DNA of 64,000 nt from Micromonospora zingiberis (GTDB taxonomy: Bacteria > Actinomycetota > Actinomycetes > Mycobacteriales > Micromonosporaceae), in NCBI RefSeq assembly GCF_004331455.1, contig NZ_SJJR01000017.1, positions 61,619 through 125,618 on the forward strand, written 5' to 3'. Below are positions 8,709 through 16,390 of this stretch, in pieces; positions within the stretch are counted from its first letter, which is position 1; each line of letters opens with the position of its first letter. The notes below the pieces were generated by a model. It did not search any database. It had not been told where the DNA came from and saw only the letters and a program-made list of their open reading frames with translations. The position numbers and the translations under genes were made by a program.

Positions 8709-9131
8709 ATGCCGAGTTCCTGGCTGAACGAGGTCGCCGCCGCGACCGCCGAAGGCGGCCACATCCACACCGACGACGAGGTGTTGTCCACCGCCCTCGC
8801 CTCGCCGCTGGCGCCGCACTGCACCGGCCTGACTCCCTCGCAGCTGCTCGCCGCCGCCTTCGCGTCCTGCCTGCACCACGCCGCCGTGGAGGCGGCCGGT
8901 GGGATCACCGACGAGGCGCACACCGTGCAGGTCCGCGCGGAGGCGAAGCTGGGCCGCGACGACGACGGGCGGTACCGGGCCGACGTGCACGCCTCGATCT
9001 CCTCGGTCGGCCTGACCCGGCAGCAGCTCGCCGAGTTGGTGGAGCACGCCGACCGGCTGTGGCCGTTCTCGAGCGGGGACGGCAGCCGCCACCGGCTCAC
9101 CGTCACCCCCGCCGAGAACGGACGGCCCTGA
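8709..9131 (+). CDS. OsmC/Ohr-family protein with one expected catalytic cysteine replaced
   Basis: A 140-aa protein of the OsmC/Ohr fold, normally a thiol peroxidase that reduces organic hydroperoxides. It has the L-T-P-S-Q-L-L-A-A-A-F-A-S-C-L-H-H helix with the first (peroxidatic) Cys near residue 54. At the place where Ohr proteins carry the second Cys (V-C-P-Y-S) it reads L-W-P-F-S-S near residue 118, so the usual disulfide partner is absent. A different Cys (P-H-C-T-G, near 38) might replace it. The start ATG follows GGGAGG. It may be a modified peroxidase or a binding protein of the OsmC superfamily. Confidence 0.85.
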   Translation: MPSSWLNEVAAATAEGGHIHTDDEVLSTALASPLAPHCTGLTPSQLLAAAFASCLHHAAVEAAGGITDEAHTVQVRAEAKLGRDDDGRYRADVHASISSVGLTRQQLAELVEHADRLWPFSSGDGSRHRLTVTPAENGRP

Positions 9132-9292
9132 GCCGAGCACCCCATCCGGTCGCGCTGTGGGACCGAGGCCGGGGTCGGCCGTTCGGTGGAGGCAGGCCGA
9201 GGCAACCATTGACTGCCGCAAGATCGGCATTTCCTGCCATTTTGCCACGGCATTCCGGATATAAGCGAAATAGCGGATAGATTTGATTGGCC

Positions 9293-9335
9293 CCACTATT
9301 GGCGCGGCTAGGGAAATTCACCCGGCCGATAGCGG
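9293..9335 (+). promoter_or_regulatory. Hairpin in AT-rich leader of the lysozyme-like gene
   Basis: In the 270-bp gap before the lysozyme-like gene the stretch 9210-9350 is clearly richer in A/T than its surroundings. Within it, 9293-9303 pairs with 9325-9335 (11 positions, one mismatch and one G-U), and inside it GGG at 9311 can pair with CCC at 9321. It sits about 67 bp before the GTG start. It may be part of a structured leader or an operator; I could not match it to a known riboswitch class. Confidence 0.4.
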
Positions 9336-9401
9336 CAAATTGTGACTCATGCCACCAACCGGCCCGATGGCAACGGGCCGAGAGCTTTCTAGCCTCGGCG
9401 G

Positions 9402-10268
9402 GTGCATCCCGACGACCAGATCGACCAGAAGCTGACCCCCCAGCGATCGGCGAGCCGCTCGGCCGAAGGAGCATCATCCGAACGGATGATAGGCCGGCAC
9501 CGCGCTGCGGCGCCGGCGCGGCGGGGCATCCGCGCCCTGCTGGCCGCCACCCCGATCCGGGTGGCACTGGCCACCGGCGTGACCTGCTGCCTCGGCGCGA
9601 GCGCGGTGGCGCTGGCCGCGACCCGGGAGACCGACGAGGGCCCCCTGCCCCAGGTCGCCGAGGCGGTAGCCGACCGCGCGCTGGCCGCCGAGGACGGCGC
9701 CGCCTCCCGTTCCCTGGAGCGCAGCCCTTCCCCCACCCCGGCCAGTCCCAGCCCGTCCGCCTCCCCGACCGCCACGCCGTCCGCCACCCCGAAACCGAAG
9801 AAGTCGCCGACCAAACCGGCCAAACCAGCCAAACCCAAGCCGGTCGCCGGGCTCAGCCAGGCACAGATGGACAACGCCAAGGTGATCGTGGACGTCGGCG
9901 TCGACATGAAGATCCCGCGCCAGGGTCTGGTCGTCGCCGTCGCCACGGCGATGCAGGAGAGCACCCTGCTCAACTACGCCAGCGGCGTGCTGCCCGAGTC
10001 GCAGAACTACCCGCACCAGGCCATCGGCTGGGACCACGACTCGGTCGGGTTGTTCCAGCAACGCCCGAGCAGCGGTTGGGGCACCGTACCCGACCTGATG
10101 CGTCCCGCGTACGCCGCCCGCGCGTTCTACGAGGCCCTGATCGAGGTGCCCGGCTGGCAGGAGATGAGCCTGACCATGGCGGCCCAGGCCGTACAGATCT
10201 CCGCCTTCCCCTACGCGTACGCCCAGCACGAGGAGCGGGCCGGCACCATCGTCGCCGCGCTGGTCTGA
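9402..10268 (+). CDS. Secreted or membrane-anchored lysozyme-like (transglycosylase-type) protein
   Basis: A 288-aa protein. A basic N-terminus leads to one hydrophobic segment (about 52-73, ending A-A-T-R), followed by a Ser/Pro/Thr then Lys/Pro-rich linker (about 100-148) of the kind that crosses the cell wall, and a C-terminal domain with A-T-A-M-Q-E-S-T-L near residue 180 (candidate catalytic Glu), S-V-G-L-F-Q-Q-R-P and G-W-G. This C-terminal pattern is common in actinobacterial lysozyme-like peptidoglycan enzymes. It probably cleaves or remodels peptidoglycan outside the membrane. The start is GTG; ATG 9486 would shorten the leader by 28 residues. The 3' end is 4 bp from the convergent receiver gene. 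Confidence 0.8.
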   Translation: MHPDDQIDQKLTPQRSASRSAEGASSERMIGRHRAAAPARRGIRALLAATPIRVALATGVTCCLGASAVALAATRETDEGPLPQVAEAVADRALAAEDGAASRSLERSPSPTPASPSPSASPTATPSATPKPKKSPTKPAKPAKPKPVAGLSQAQMDNAKVIVDVGVDMKIPRQGLVVAVATAMQESTLLNYASGVLPESQNYPHQAIGWDHDSVGLFQQRPSSGWGTVPDLMRPAYAARAFYEALIEVPGWQEMSLTMAAQAVQISAFPYAYAQHEERAGTIVAALV

Positions 10269-10272
10269 ACGG

Positions 10273-10722
10273 TCAGGGGCGCTGCTTGGGCAGCACGACC
10301 ACCCGGCCGAAGAACTCGTCGATGCGGTGTACCACGTCGTTGAAGTCGTCCAGGTCGATCGGCTTGGTGACGTACGCGTTGGCCTGCAACGTGTAGCTGC
10401 TGATGATGTCGGTGTCCGCGTTCGAGGTGGTCAGCACGACGATCGGGATGGTGCGCAGGTCCTCGTCGCCCTTCACCTCACCCAGCACCTGGCGCCCGTC
10501 CATCCGGGGCATGTTGAGGTCGAGCAGGATCACGTCCGGTCGGTGGGCGCCGGTGTGCCGGCCCTCACGGCGCAGGAACTCCATCGCCTCCTGGCCGTCG
10601 CCGACCACGTCGATGACCTTGTCGACGTCCGAGGTGGCCAGGGCCTCCTCGATCATGAGCACGTCGCCCGGATCGTCGTCGACGACGAGGATGCGAACCG
10701 GGTCAAGGGCACGAGCGGCCAT
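10273..10722 (-). CDS. Stand-alone receiver (CheY-like) response regulator
   Basis: A 149-aa protein made only of a receiver domain: V-V-D-D-D-P-G-D near residues 15-22, phospho-acceptor Asp in I-L-L-D-L-N-M-P near 66, T-T-S near 98 and Lys in Y-V-T-K-P-I near 117. The extra spacing around R-R-E-G-R-H resembles the Rcp1 type found beside phytochromes and hybrid sensors. There is no output domain, so it should act by protein contact or as a phosphorelay step. It is the last gene in a minus-strand run of phosphatase, B12 protein, STAS protein and receiver, 58 bp after the STAS gene. The ATG at 10722 follows GAGGCAGG. Confidence 0.9.
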   Translation of the reverse strand: MAARALDPVRILVVDDDPGDVLMIEEALATSDVDKVIDVVGDGQEAMEFLRREGRHTGAHRPDVILLDLNMPRMDGRQVLGEVKGDEDLRTIPIVVLTTSNADTDIISSYTLQANAYVTKPIDLDDFNDVVHRIDEFFGRVVVLPKQRP

Positions 10723-10780
10723 CAATACCTGCCTCAGGTCGGCGAGGATGGGATCTCACGATCCCACGCTGGCGGCGAAT

Positions 10781-11140
10781 CTAGCCCATTCCGGCCCGGC
10801 CGCCCGGCCCCGGGTCGGCGGTGTCGGCACCGTACCCCAGCACCTCAGCCAGGCCGGTCACCTTGAGCACCCGCTCCACCCGACCGGTCGCGCCGGTGAC
10901 CCGCAGCCAACCGCCCTCGGCGGCGGCGCGGTTGTCGCCGCGTACGAAGACCGCGATCCCCGTCGAGTCACAGAACGTGAGGTCGGTCAGGTCGACCAGC
11001 AGCCGCCGCTGCCCGGCCGCGGCCAACCGATCGATCGCCTCGTTCAGCTCGGGGGCGCTGCTCATGTCGAGCTCACCGGCAAGACGGAGGCGGGCCGGCC
11101 CGCCGCCGTCGCGTTCGGCGTACGTGACGGTGAACGTCAC
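10781..11140 (-). CDS. STAS-domain anti-sigma factor antagonist
   Basis: A 119-aa STAS protein like SpoIIAA/RsbV. It has L-R-L-A-G-E-L-D, then L-L-V-D-L-T-D-L-T-F-C-D-S-T-G-I-A with the phosphorylatable Ser of D-S-T-G near residue 60. In a partner switch the unphosphorylated form binds the anti-sigma kinase and frees the sigma factor; the SpoIIE-type phosphatase encoded upstream in the same run is a natural partner. GTG 11140 is chosen because GAGAGGGGAA lies directly before it; a longer reading frame upstream has no such signal. It ends in a disordered Gly/Pro tail. Confidence 0.9.
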   Translation of the reverse strand: MTFTVTYAERDGGGPARLRLAGELDMSSAPELNEAIDRLAAAGQRRLLVDLTDLTFCDSTGIAVFVRGDNRAAAEGGWLRVTGATGRVERVLKVTGLAEVLGYGADTADPGPGGRAGMG

Positions 11141-11218
11141 GGTATTCCCCTCTCGCCGCCCAGGGACGAATGCTTGCAGTGAGGCAAGTATAGAGCGAGC
11201 CACACGGCGGGCCGCAGT

Positions 11219-12277
11219 TTACGCTCCCGCCGGAGAGGTCCGCCGCCCCGACGCGGGCAACGACGCGTAACCGTTGGCAAGGTAGACCGCAGCGCGCGGG
11301 AAGTCATGCAACGCGCCCGAGTAGTGACGCAGCGTGGCACCCACCGCGGCGGCCGGCACGCCCCGACTGACCAGGATGGTCACCAGCCAGTCGACGAACT
11401 CGGTGAACAGCGTGCCGTCGTCGACGTAGAGCGCGGCGGCCAGGAAATCCAGCAGGAACCCGAGGTCACTGACCGTCGAGTCCAGTTGCGCCGGGGTGTA
11501 GTCGCGGACGGCCGGCATCCGCTGCGTCAGGTCGGCCAGGGCGCTGTCGATCAGCTCGCCGCGGCGGCCGACCAGGCTGGCGTACTCGTCGTCGGCCAGA
11601 TGGGCCAGCTCGGTCGGGCCGGCGCCGCGCAACGCACGCTCGTCGGCGAGCAGGTCGGCGGCGGCCGGTCCGTCGGGCGCCCAGGCCACCCCGAGCCGCC
11701 GCGCCCACCGGCCATCCGTGCCGAAGCCCCGGCCGCCCACCACCACCGGAACGTCCGAACGCCGGCACGCCTCGATCATCCGGTGCGCGTGCGGCAACCG
11801 CATCGGCAGCGCGCAGGCCAACGCGACCGCGTACGCGTCGTGCCGGTGCAGGTACGACACCAGGTGCGCGGCGGGCACGCTGGCACCGAGGAAGGTCACC
11901 TGCCAGCCCCGCAGCCGCAGCACCTCGGCCACCAGCCGGGCCGGCAGGGCGTGCCACTCGCCGTCCATACAGGCCACCACGATCCGGCCCCGGTCCGGCC
12001 GGGCATCGGCGTACGCGGCGATCGCCGCCACCACCCGCTCGCTGACGTGCGTGGCCGCGTGTTCCTGGGCCACACTCCACTCGTTGCGGGCCCAGCGCTC
12101 CCCCACCTCGGCCTGTGCGGGTGCCACCAGGTCCAGCAGCACCCGGTCGGCGGGCACGCCGGCGTCGAGCAACTCCCGGGCCACCGCGATGGCGGCCGGC
12201 TCGTCGGCCTCGGCGAGGCAGTGCAGGTATTGCGGGTAGACAGCGGCGGGCCCGACACCCGTGGTCGCCGTGGTCAC
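11219..12277 (-). CDS. Cobalamin-binding regulator with CarH-type photosensor motifs and a helical C-terminal domain
   Basis: A 352-aa soluble protein. The N-terminal helical cap carries W-x9-E-H (Trp near residue 62, Glu-His near 72-73), the motif that caps adenosylcobalamin in CarH/LitR photoreceptors. The Rossmann B12 domain follows with G-E-W-H near 106-109, matching the G-E-x-H lower-ligand loop of CarH, and V-T-F-L-G-A-S-V-P. Residues about 235-350 are all helical (D-F-L-A-A-A-L-Y-V-D and F-V-D-W-L-V-T-I-L) and not recognised; they may be a globin-like or RsbR-like signalling module. There is no MerR DNA-binding domain. The GTG start overlaps the stop of the phosphatase gene (GTGA), so the two proteins are made together. 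Cobalamin binding and light sensing are inferred from motifs. Confidence 0.82.
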   Translation of the reverse strand: MTTATTGVGPAAVYPQYLHCLAEADEPAAIAVARELLDAGVPADRVLLDLVAPAQAEVGERWARNEWSVAQEHAATHVSERVVAAIAAYADARPDRGRIVVACMDGEWHALPARLVAEVLRLRGWQVTFLGASVPAAHLVSYLHRHDAYAVALACALPMRLPHAHRMIEACRRSDVPVVVGGRGFGTDGRWARRLGVAWAPDGPAAADLLADERALRGAGPTELAHLADDEYASLVGRRGELIDSALADLTQRMPAVRDYTPAQLDSTVSDLGFLLDFLAAALYVDDGTLFTEFVDWLVTILVSRGVPAAAVGATLRHYSGALHDFPRAAVYLANGYASLPASGRRTSPAGA

Positions 12278-14013
12278 GGTGTCGCCGCCGCTTCCCGAAC
12301 CATGCCGGCGGGGGTGGGCACCGCGTGCAGGTGCCGGGGTGGCCGACCGCCCGCGCCGGTGGCGCGCAGCGCGAGCACCGCGATGTCGTCGTGGTCGCGC
12401 TGGGCCAGCCAGTCGCAGGTGACCTGCTCGATCCGTTCGGCGAGGGCGGGCGCCGGCATCCGCTGGCAGCCGCTCACGGCCTGCACCAGCCGGTCGGTGC
12501 CGAGCTGCTCGACACCGCGCCGGCCGCCCCGCGCCTCGGTCACACCGTCGCTGTAGAGCAGACAGGTCTCGCCGGGGGCGAGTCGGGTGGAAACCTGACC
12601 GACCCGTGGGTCCGGCACCACGCCGATGAGCATCCCGCTGAGCGGCAACTGCTCCACCTCACCGGAGGAACGCACCACCAGCGGCGGCAGGTGACCACCG
12701 CCGGCCAGCGTCAACGCCAGGCCGCCGTCGCGGTGCGGACGGACCACGCCCAGCACGATCGTGGCGAACCGGCCCTGCCCGTGCGCCAGGGTGGTCTCCA
12801 GCAGGGCGTCGTTGAGCAGGCGCAGCAACCGGGCCGGCTGCGCCTCGATCCGGTGCAGCGCGTGCAGGCACTGGCGCAGCTGGCCGGTGAAGACGGCGGC
12901 CTCGACCCCCTTGCCGGACACGTCGCCGAGGAAGAACACCGAGCCGCCGTCGGGCAGTCGGTGTGAACCGTAGAAGTCCCCGCCGATCCGCAGGCCGGCC
13001 TGCGCCGGCCGGTACGCCGTACCCCACTGCACGCCGGGCGCCTCCGCCGGCTCCACCGGCAGCAGGCTGGCCTGTAGCGTGTCGGCCACCTCGGCCTGGC
13101 TGCGATAGAGCAGGGCGGTGGTCAACGCGGCGCCGGCTCGGGCGGCGAAGGCCCGCAGCAGGTCGAGGTCCTCCGCGCCGTACCAGTCGTCGGCCGACCG
13201 GGCCACCAACAACACCCCCGCAGGAGCGTCCCGGCCGGGTAGCGCGACCAGCCGGGCGCAGACGTCGGCGGCGGTCAGCCCGGGCAGCCAGCCGGCTTCG
13301 ACGGCCTGCTCGGCGAGCCACTCGACGACGTGCGACTGCCTCCCGTGCAGGCTGTCGGAGACGGCTGGGGGAAGCTCCGTCGCGGCCAGCACTCCCCGGT
13401 CCACAGTGGGCGTGTCGTCGTCGCTGCGGCGTGCCCGCCACCAGCGGGCCCGTCCGGAGCGCGGGGCCAGAATCAGCACCGCCGCCTCGGCCAGCACGGG
13501 CACGGCGAGCCGCACCACCGCGGCGGCGGCCCGGTCGGGATGCAGCGGGTTGCCGAGCTTCTCCCCCACCACGGCCAGGAAGGCCGACCGGGCCCGTTCA
13601 GCGGCGAGCGCGTCGGCCGGCCCGCCGTGTTCGCTGACGTCCTCGACGTACCAGCAGGTGCGGCCGGCGGACAACGGCACCCGCCGGACACGCAGTCGGC
13701 GGCCATGTCGGGTGATCTCCGCAACCGGGCCGTCCCACTCGAAGCCGGCGAAGGTGCCACCCACGACGAGCTCCGGCAGCAGTCGCTCGGCCACCGGGCT
13801 CACCTGCCACACCACGTCGTCCGGACCGCACAGCACCAGGCCCTCACGCAGGTGCTCGATGACCTCCGGCCAGTCGGCGACGGCCGGCGACGGCTCGATG
13901 GCGGGCAGTCCGGCGATGGGCGTGGTGGGGTGCCACGCCGGGGCCCGCGAGGCACTCGGCGTGGAAAACCGTCCGTCGCCGGGGTCGATGTCCCTGACGT
14001 CGGCACCAGTCAC
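12274..14013 (-). CDS. PAS/GAF sensor with SpoIIE-type PP2C phosphatase domain
   Basis: A 579-aa cytoplasmic protein. A PAS-like region spans about 30-120, a GAF-like domain about 150-320 (with W-Y-G-A-E-D-L-D-L-L-R-A-F-A near its end), a short coiled segment Q-A-E-V-A-D-T-L-Q-A-S-L-L-P links to the phosphatase, and the PPM/SpoIIE domain has G-G-D-F-Y near 345, G-D-V-S-G-K-G near 361, S-D-G-V-T-E and D-D-I-A-V near 541, the Asp residues that bind two Mn2+/Mg2+. It would dephosphorylate STAS proteins such as those encoded beside it. GTG 14013 lies 8 bases behind GAAGGAGTGGGG. It is the first gene of the minus-strand signalling run. Confidence 0.9.
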   Translation of the reverse strand: MTGADVRDIDPGDGRFSTPSASRAPAWHPTTPIAGLPAIEPSPAVADWPEVIEHLREGLVLCGPDDVVWQVSPVAERLLPELVVGGTFAGFEWDGPVAEITRHGRRLRVRRVPLSAGRTCWYVEDVSEHGGPADALAAERARSAFLAVVGEKLGNPLHPDRAAAAVVRLAVPVLAEAAVLILAPRSGRARWWRARRSDDDTPTVDRGVLAATELPPAVSDSLHGRQSHVVEWLAEQAVEAGWLPGLTAADVCARLVALPGRDAPAGVLLVARSADDWYGAEDLDLLRAFAARAGAALTTALLYRSQAEVADTLQASLLPVEPAEAPGVQWGTAYRPAQAGLRIGGDFYGSHRLPDGGSVFFLGDVSGKGVEAAVFTGQLRQCLHALHRIEAQPARLLRLLNDALLETTLAHGQGRFATIVLGVVRPHRDGGLALTLAGGGHLPPLVVRSSGEVEQLPLSGMLIGVVPDPRVGQVSTRLAPGETCLLYSDGVTEARGGRRGVEQLGTDRLVQAVSGCQRMPAPALAERIEQVTCDWLAQRDHDDIAVLALRATGAGGRPPRHLHAVPTPAGMVREAAATP

Positions 14014-14222
14014 CAGCTGAGCCCCACTCCTTCTCGATGCCGCACCCGCGTTCGCGCGGTGTGCCTGGTCGCGTCCCGTCCCCAGGGTACGCCGGTGTGG
14101 CCGCGCCGCCACCCGGCGGCGGTCCAACCGCCCTGGTCGGCCGCCCGTCAGGCGGAACAGCGCGGCGGTTGTTACGATCCGGGACGCCCCTGACCGCCCG
14201 CCACCCGCGGAAGGCGTGATCG

Positions 14223-14621
14223 TTGCTGTCCCACGGTCGAAGACCCGAGACGACGCCGCTGAGCGTTTCCGTCGACCGGTCCGATCCCGACATGCCGGTG
14301 ATCCGGGTGGGTGGGGATCTCGCCTACACCACGGCGAGTCCGCTGCGTACCGAGGTCGACCGGGAGCTGCGCGCCGGCCCGGCGGTCCTCGTGCTCGACT
14401 TCGCCGACCTGCAGTTCATCGACAGCACCGGGCTCAGCGTCATCGTGCACGCCTGGCGCGCGGGGCAGCAGGAGGGCGTCACGCTGCGACTGTGCGCGGT
14501 GCCCCGGTTCCTGGAGACCATCCTCGACATGACCGGCGTGACCGGCCTGCTCGCCCGCCCGGTCAGCGGCGACGGGCCGGTCACCACCGGGCCGGACGGG
14601 CAGCCCACGGCCACCGCCTGA
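14223..14621 (+). CDS. STAS-domain anti-sigma factor antagonist
   Basis: A 132-aa STAS protein. The core is V-I-R-V-G-G-D-L-A-Y, V-L-D-F-A-D-L-Q-F-I-D-S-T-G-L-S with the target Ser near residue 68, then V-T-L-R-L-C and L-D-M-T-G-V. It starts at TTG 14223 behind GGAAGG. The gene is divergent from the phosphatase gene with about 210 bp between them, which should hold both promoters, and is followed in the same direction by another STAS gene. The Thr/Gly/Pro-rich tail is probably disordered. Confidence 0.88.
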   Translation: MLSHGRRPETTPLSVSVDRSDPDMPVIRVGGDLAYTTASPLRTEVDRELRAGPAVLVLDFADLQFIDSTGLSVIVHAWRAGQQEGVTLRLCAVPRFLETILDMTGVTGLLARPVSGDGPVTTGPDGQPTATA

Positions 14622-14738
14622 GCGGCTCGGTCATCCCGACCCGAGATGCCGCCGCCCGCCGGCTCAAGTTTTTGGCGTCGGCAGCGAATCGCCGACCCCG
14701 CGACTTGCGTCCCCGCCCCGGGCTGGGACCATGGGGGC

Positions 14739-15083
14739 ATGTCCTCCCAGCTGTTGACAATCGAGGTCAGCCGGTTCGAGGTCGGACGTGCGGAGCTGCG
14801 GCTCACCGGTGACCTGGATTTCGACAGCGCTCCGGAGCTGATCGCCGCCGTCGAGGAGTTGCGCCGTGATGGCTACCAGCAGCTCGTCATCGACCTGGCC
14901 GGGGTGGGCCTGTGTGATTCTTCGGGCCTGAGCGCCTTCGTGGTGGCTCACCGGGGCAGCTCGGCCCCGATCCGGTTGACCGGCGTCAACCCGACCCTGC
15001 GCCAACTGCTGGACCGCACCGGCCTGGCCGAGCTGCTGGAAGTGCCGGCGGCCACCGACGACGACGTGCAGGCGGTGGGCTGA
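14739..15083 (+). CDS. STAS-domain anti-sigma factor antagonist
   Basis: A 114-aa STAS protein with L-R-L-T-G-D-L-D-F-D-S-A-P, L-V-I-D-L-A-G-V-G-L-C-D-S-S-G-L-S and T-G-L-A-E-L-L. The target Ser is in D-S-S-G near residue 61. It is the third STAS protein within 5 kb. The ATG at 14739 has only a weak G-run before it. About 117 bp separate it from the previous STAS gene, so it may have its own promoter. A strong hairpin lies 30 bp past the stop. Confidence 0.88.
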   Translation: MSSQLLTIEVSRFEVGRAELRLTGDLDFDSAPELIAAVEELRRDGYQQLVIDLAGVGLCDSSGLSAFVVAHRGSSAPIRLTGVNPTLRQLLDRTGLAELLEVPAATDDDVQAVG

Positions 15084-15112
15084 GCGGGTCGTCGGCCACG
15101 GGTCGGGGGGAT

Positions 15113-15145
15113 GGTCCCCGACCCTGGGACCAGGGGTCGGGGACC
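15113..15145. terminator. Hairpin terminator between convergent genes
   Basis: GGTCCCCGACCC (15113-15124) pairs with GGGTCGGGGACC (15134-15145); TGG-GA-CCA extends the stem inward, with one bulged G. There is no U-tract, as is usual for this GC class. It lies between the STAS gene (plus) and the 98-aa gene (minus) and can serve both. Confidence 0.75.
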
Positions 15146-15155
15146 GGAGGATGGC

Positions 15156-15452
15156 TCAGGGTGCCGGAGCGGCGAGGCCGGCCCGGCGGTGCCCGGGCAT
15201 CGGCTCCGCGTCGTCGGGCGGTCCGGAATCGGGCGTCTTAAACAGGTAGCGGACAAACTCCGCGTCCGTCCCGTCGTCGGCTCCGGGCCACTGTCCGGCG
15301 CAGTCGACCCCGATCACCTCACGTCCGGTGCCGTCGGCCTCCTCCAGCAGCGCCCACAGGCTCACCGGATAGCAGCGGGTGTTCTCGGCGGCCAGGCGCC
15401 AGCGGGCGTACCAGCCGGGCCGGGCGGGGACGATCTCGACAATCCGCTTCAT
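15156..15452 (-). CDS. Hypothetical protein (98 aa)
   Basis: A 98-aa soluble acidic protein starting at ATG 15452 behind GGAAGGGCAGG. It has an aromatic N-terminal region P-G-W-Y-A-R-W-R-L and P-V-S-L-W-A-L-L-E, then V-I-G-V-D-C-A-G-Q-W-P, and a disordered Pro-rich tail. It looks like a small mixed alpha/beta protein of unknown function that I associate with Micromonosporaceae. It has no membrane segment and a single Cys apart from one in the first half. It is convergent with the STAS gene; about 200 bp separate it from the divergent DUF2267 gene. Confidence 0.6.
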   Translation of the reverse strand: MKRIVEIVPARPGWYARWRLAAENTRCYPVSLWALLEEADGTGREVIGVDCAGQWPGADDGTDAEFVRYLFKTPDSGPPDDAEPMPGHRRAGLAAPAP

Positions 15453-15651
15453 CACGACCTGCCCTTCCGCCTCGAAAGATTCTCCGGTCCACTGCGATCG
15501 TCGGTGCCAGTCGGGTGAGCGGCCCTCACCCCGCCCGGATGAAGCGGCATCGACGGCCCCGCCCGGGGTCCGGACCCGTCGTTTCGTGCCCCGTAGCGGC
15601 GGGAAGGCGACCGACGAGGCCAGGGAACACCAGCGGAAGCGAGGTGTCACC

Positions 15652-16320
15652 ATGCGCAAGCAGATGGAGGGCGACAACCAGCGTCGACGTACGTTGGCCC
15701 GGCAGGCCCGCGAGCGTGGCCGGCAGGCCGCCGACGAGGGCGCCAGCCTGAGTGCGTCGAAGCAGCTCACCCACCTCGAACAGGGCAAACGCGCCGGCCC
15801 ACCGCCAGCCGGGAAACGTCACAAACCGGGTGCCACCCGAGGTGGTCCCGCGCCGCGGCCGGCTGGTGCCCCGGCGACCCCCCGCTCTCGCCCCGAGCAG
15901 GGCGGGCCGGAGCCGGGGATCATCACAGTGGGCTACCAGGATCTCGTCGAGGACGTCAGCCGACGCGCGGGCGTCGACTTCCGTACCGCGAAGGTGGGCG
16001 TGGAGTCGACGGTGCTCGTGCTGGCCTGGGCCCTCGGCACGGCCGAGCGCAGGCGCCTGCTGGAGGCCGTGCCGACCTCGCTGCACGACGTCGTGCCGGT
16101 CGACGGCATCGAACGGCACCAGGACCTGCCCGGCTTCCTGTCCGAGGTGGGGCGGATCAGCGGTCGCAGCCCCGAGCAGGCCCGCTACCAGGCCGAGGCG
16201 ACCCTGGCGGCGCTCGCCGAACGCGATGGCGACCTGATCGAGTCGCTGCACGTGCCGGGCGAACTCCGGGAACTGCTGAACCCACCGCCCGCCGGCCCCG
16301 CATCCGCCGGGCCGACCTGA
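15652..16320 (+). CDS. DUF2267 protein with basic N-terminal extension
   Basis: A 222-aa protein. The first 95 residues are Arg/Gln/Pro/Gly-rich and probably disordered; the rest is a DUF2267 helical domain beginning Y-Q-D-L-V-E-D-V-S-R-R-A-G, with R-T-A-K-V-G-V-E-S-T-V-L-V-L-A and Y-Q-A-E-A-T-L-A-A-L-A. DUF2267 proteins are common in actinobacteria and some are stress-induced; no biochemical role is established to my knowledge. A second DUF2267 gene lies at 21963-22373. The ATG at 15652 follows GCGAGG. The basic extension could bind nucleic acid, which is only a guess. Confidence 0.8.
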   Translation: MRKQMEGDNQRRRTLARQARERGRQAADEGASLSASKQLTHLEQGKRAGPPPAGKRHKPGATRGGPAPRPAGAPATPRSRPEQGGPEPGIITVGYQDLVEDVSRRAGVDFRTAKVGVESTVLVLAWALGTAERRRLLEAVPTSLHDVVPVDGIERHQDLPGFLSEVGRISGRSPEQARYQAEATLAALAERDGDLIESLHVPGELRELLNPPPAGPASAGPT

Positions 16321-16390
16321 CCACGGCCGCGCCGAGGGTCGGTGGGCACCCGCCCGCCGACCCGCACCCATCCGCCGCCGGGTCGCGTCG

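Noticed and set aside
9217..9228. Degenerate copy of the GATCTTG repeat (GCAAGATCGGC)
   Set aside because: Only 11 bases match the edge of the element at 63866 and no second arm is present; could be chance.
9210..9401. c-di-AMP (ydaO) riboswitch before the lysozyme-like gene
   Set aside because: I could not find the conserved core elements; only a simple hairpin is supported.
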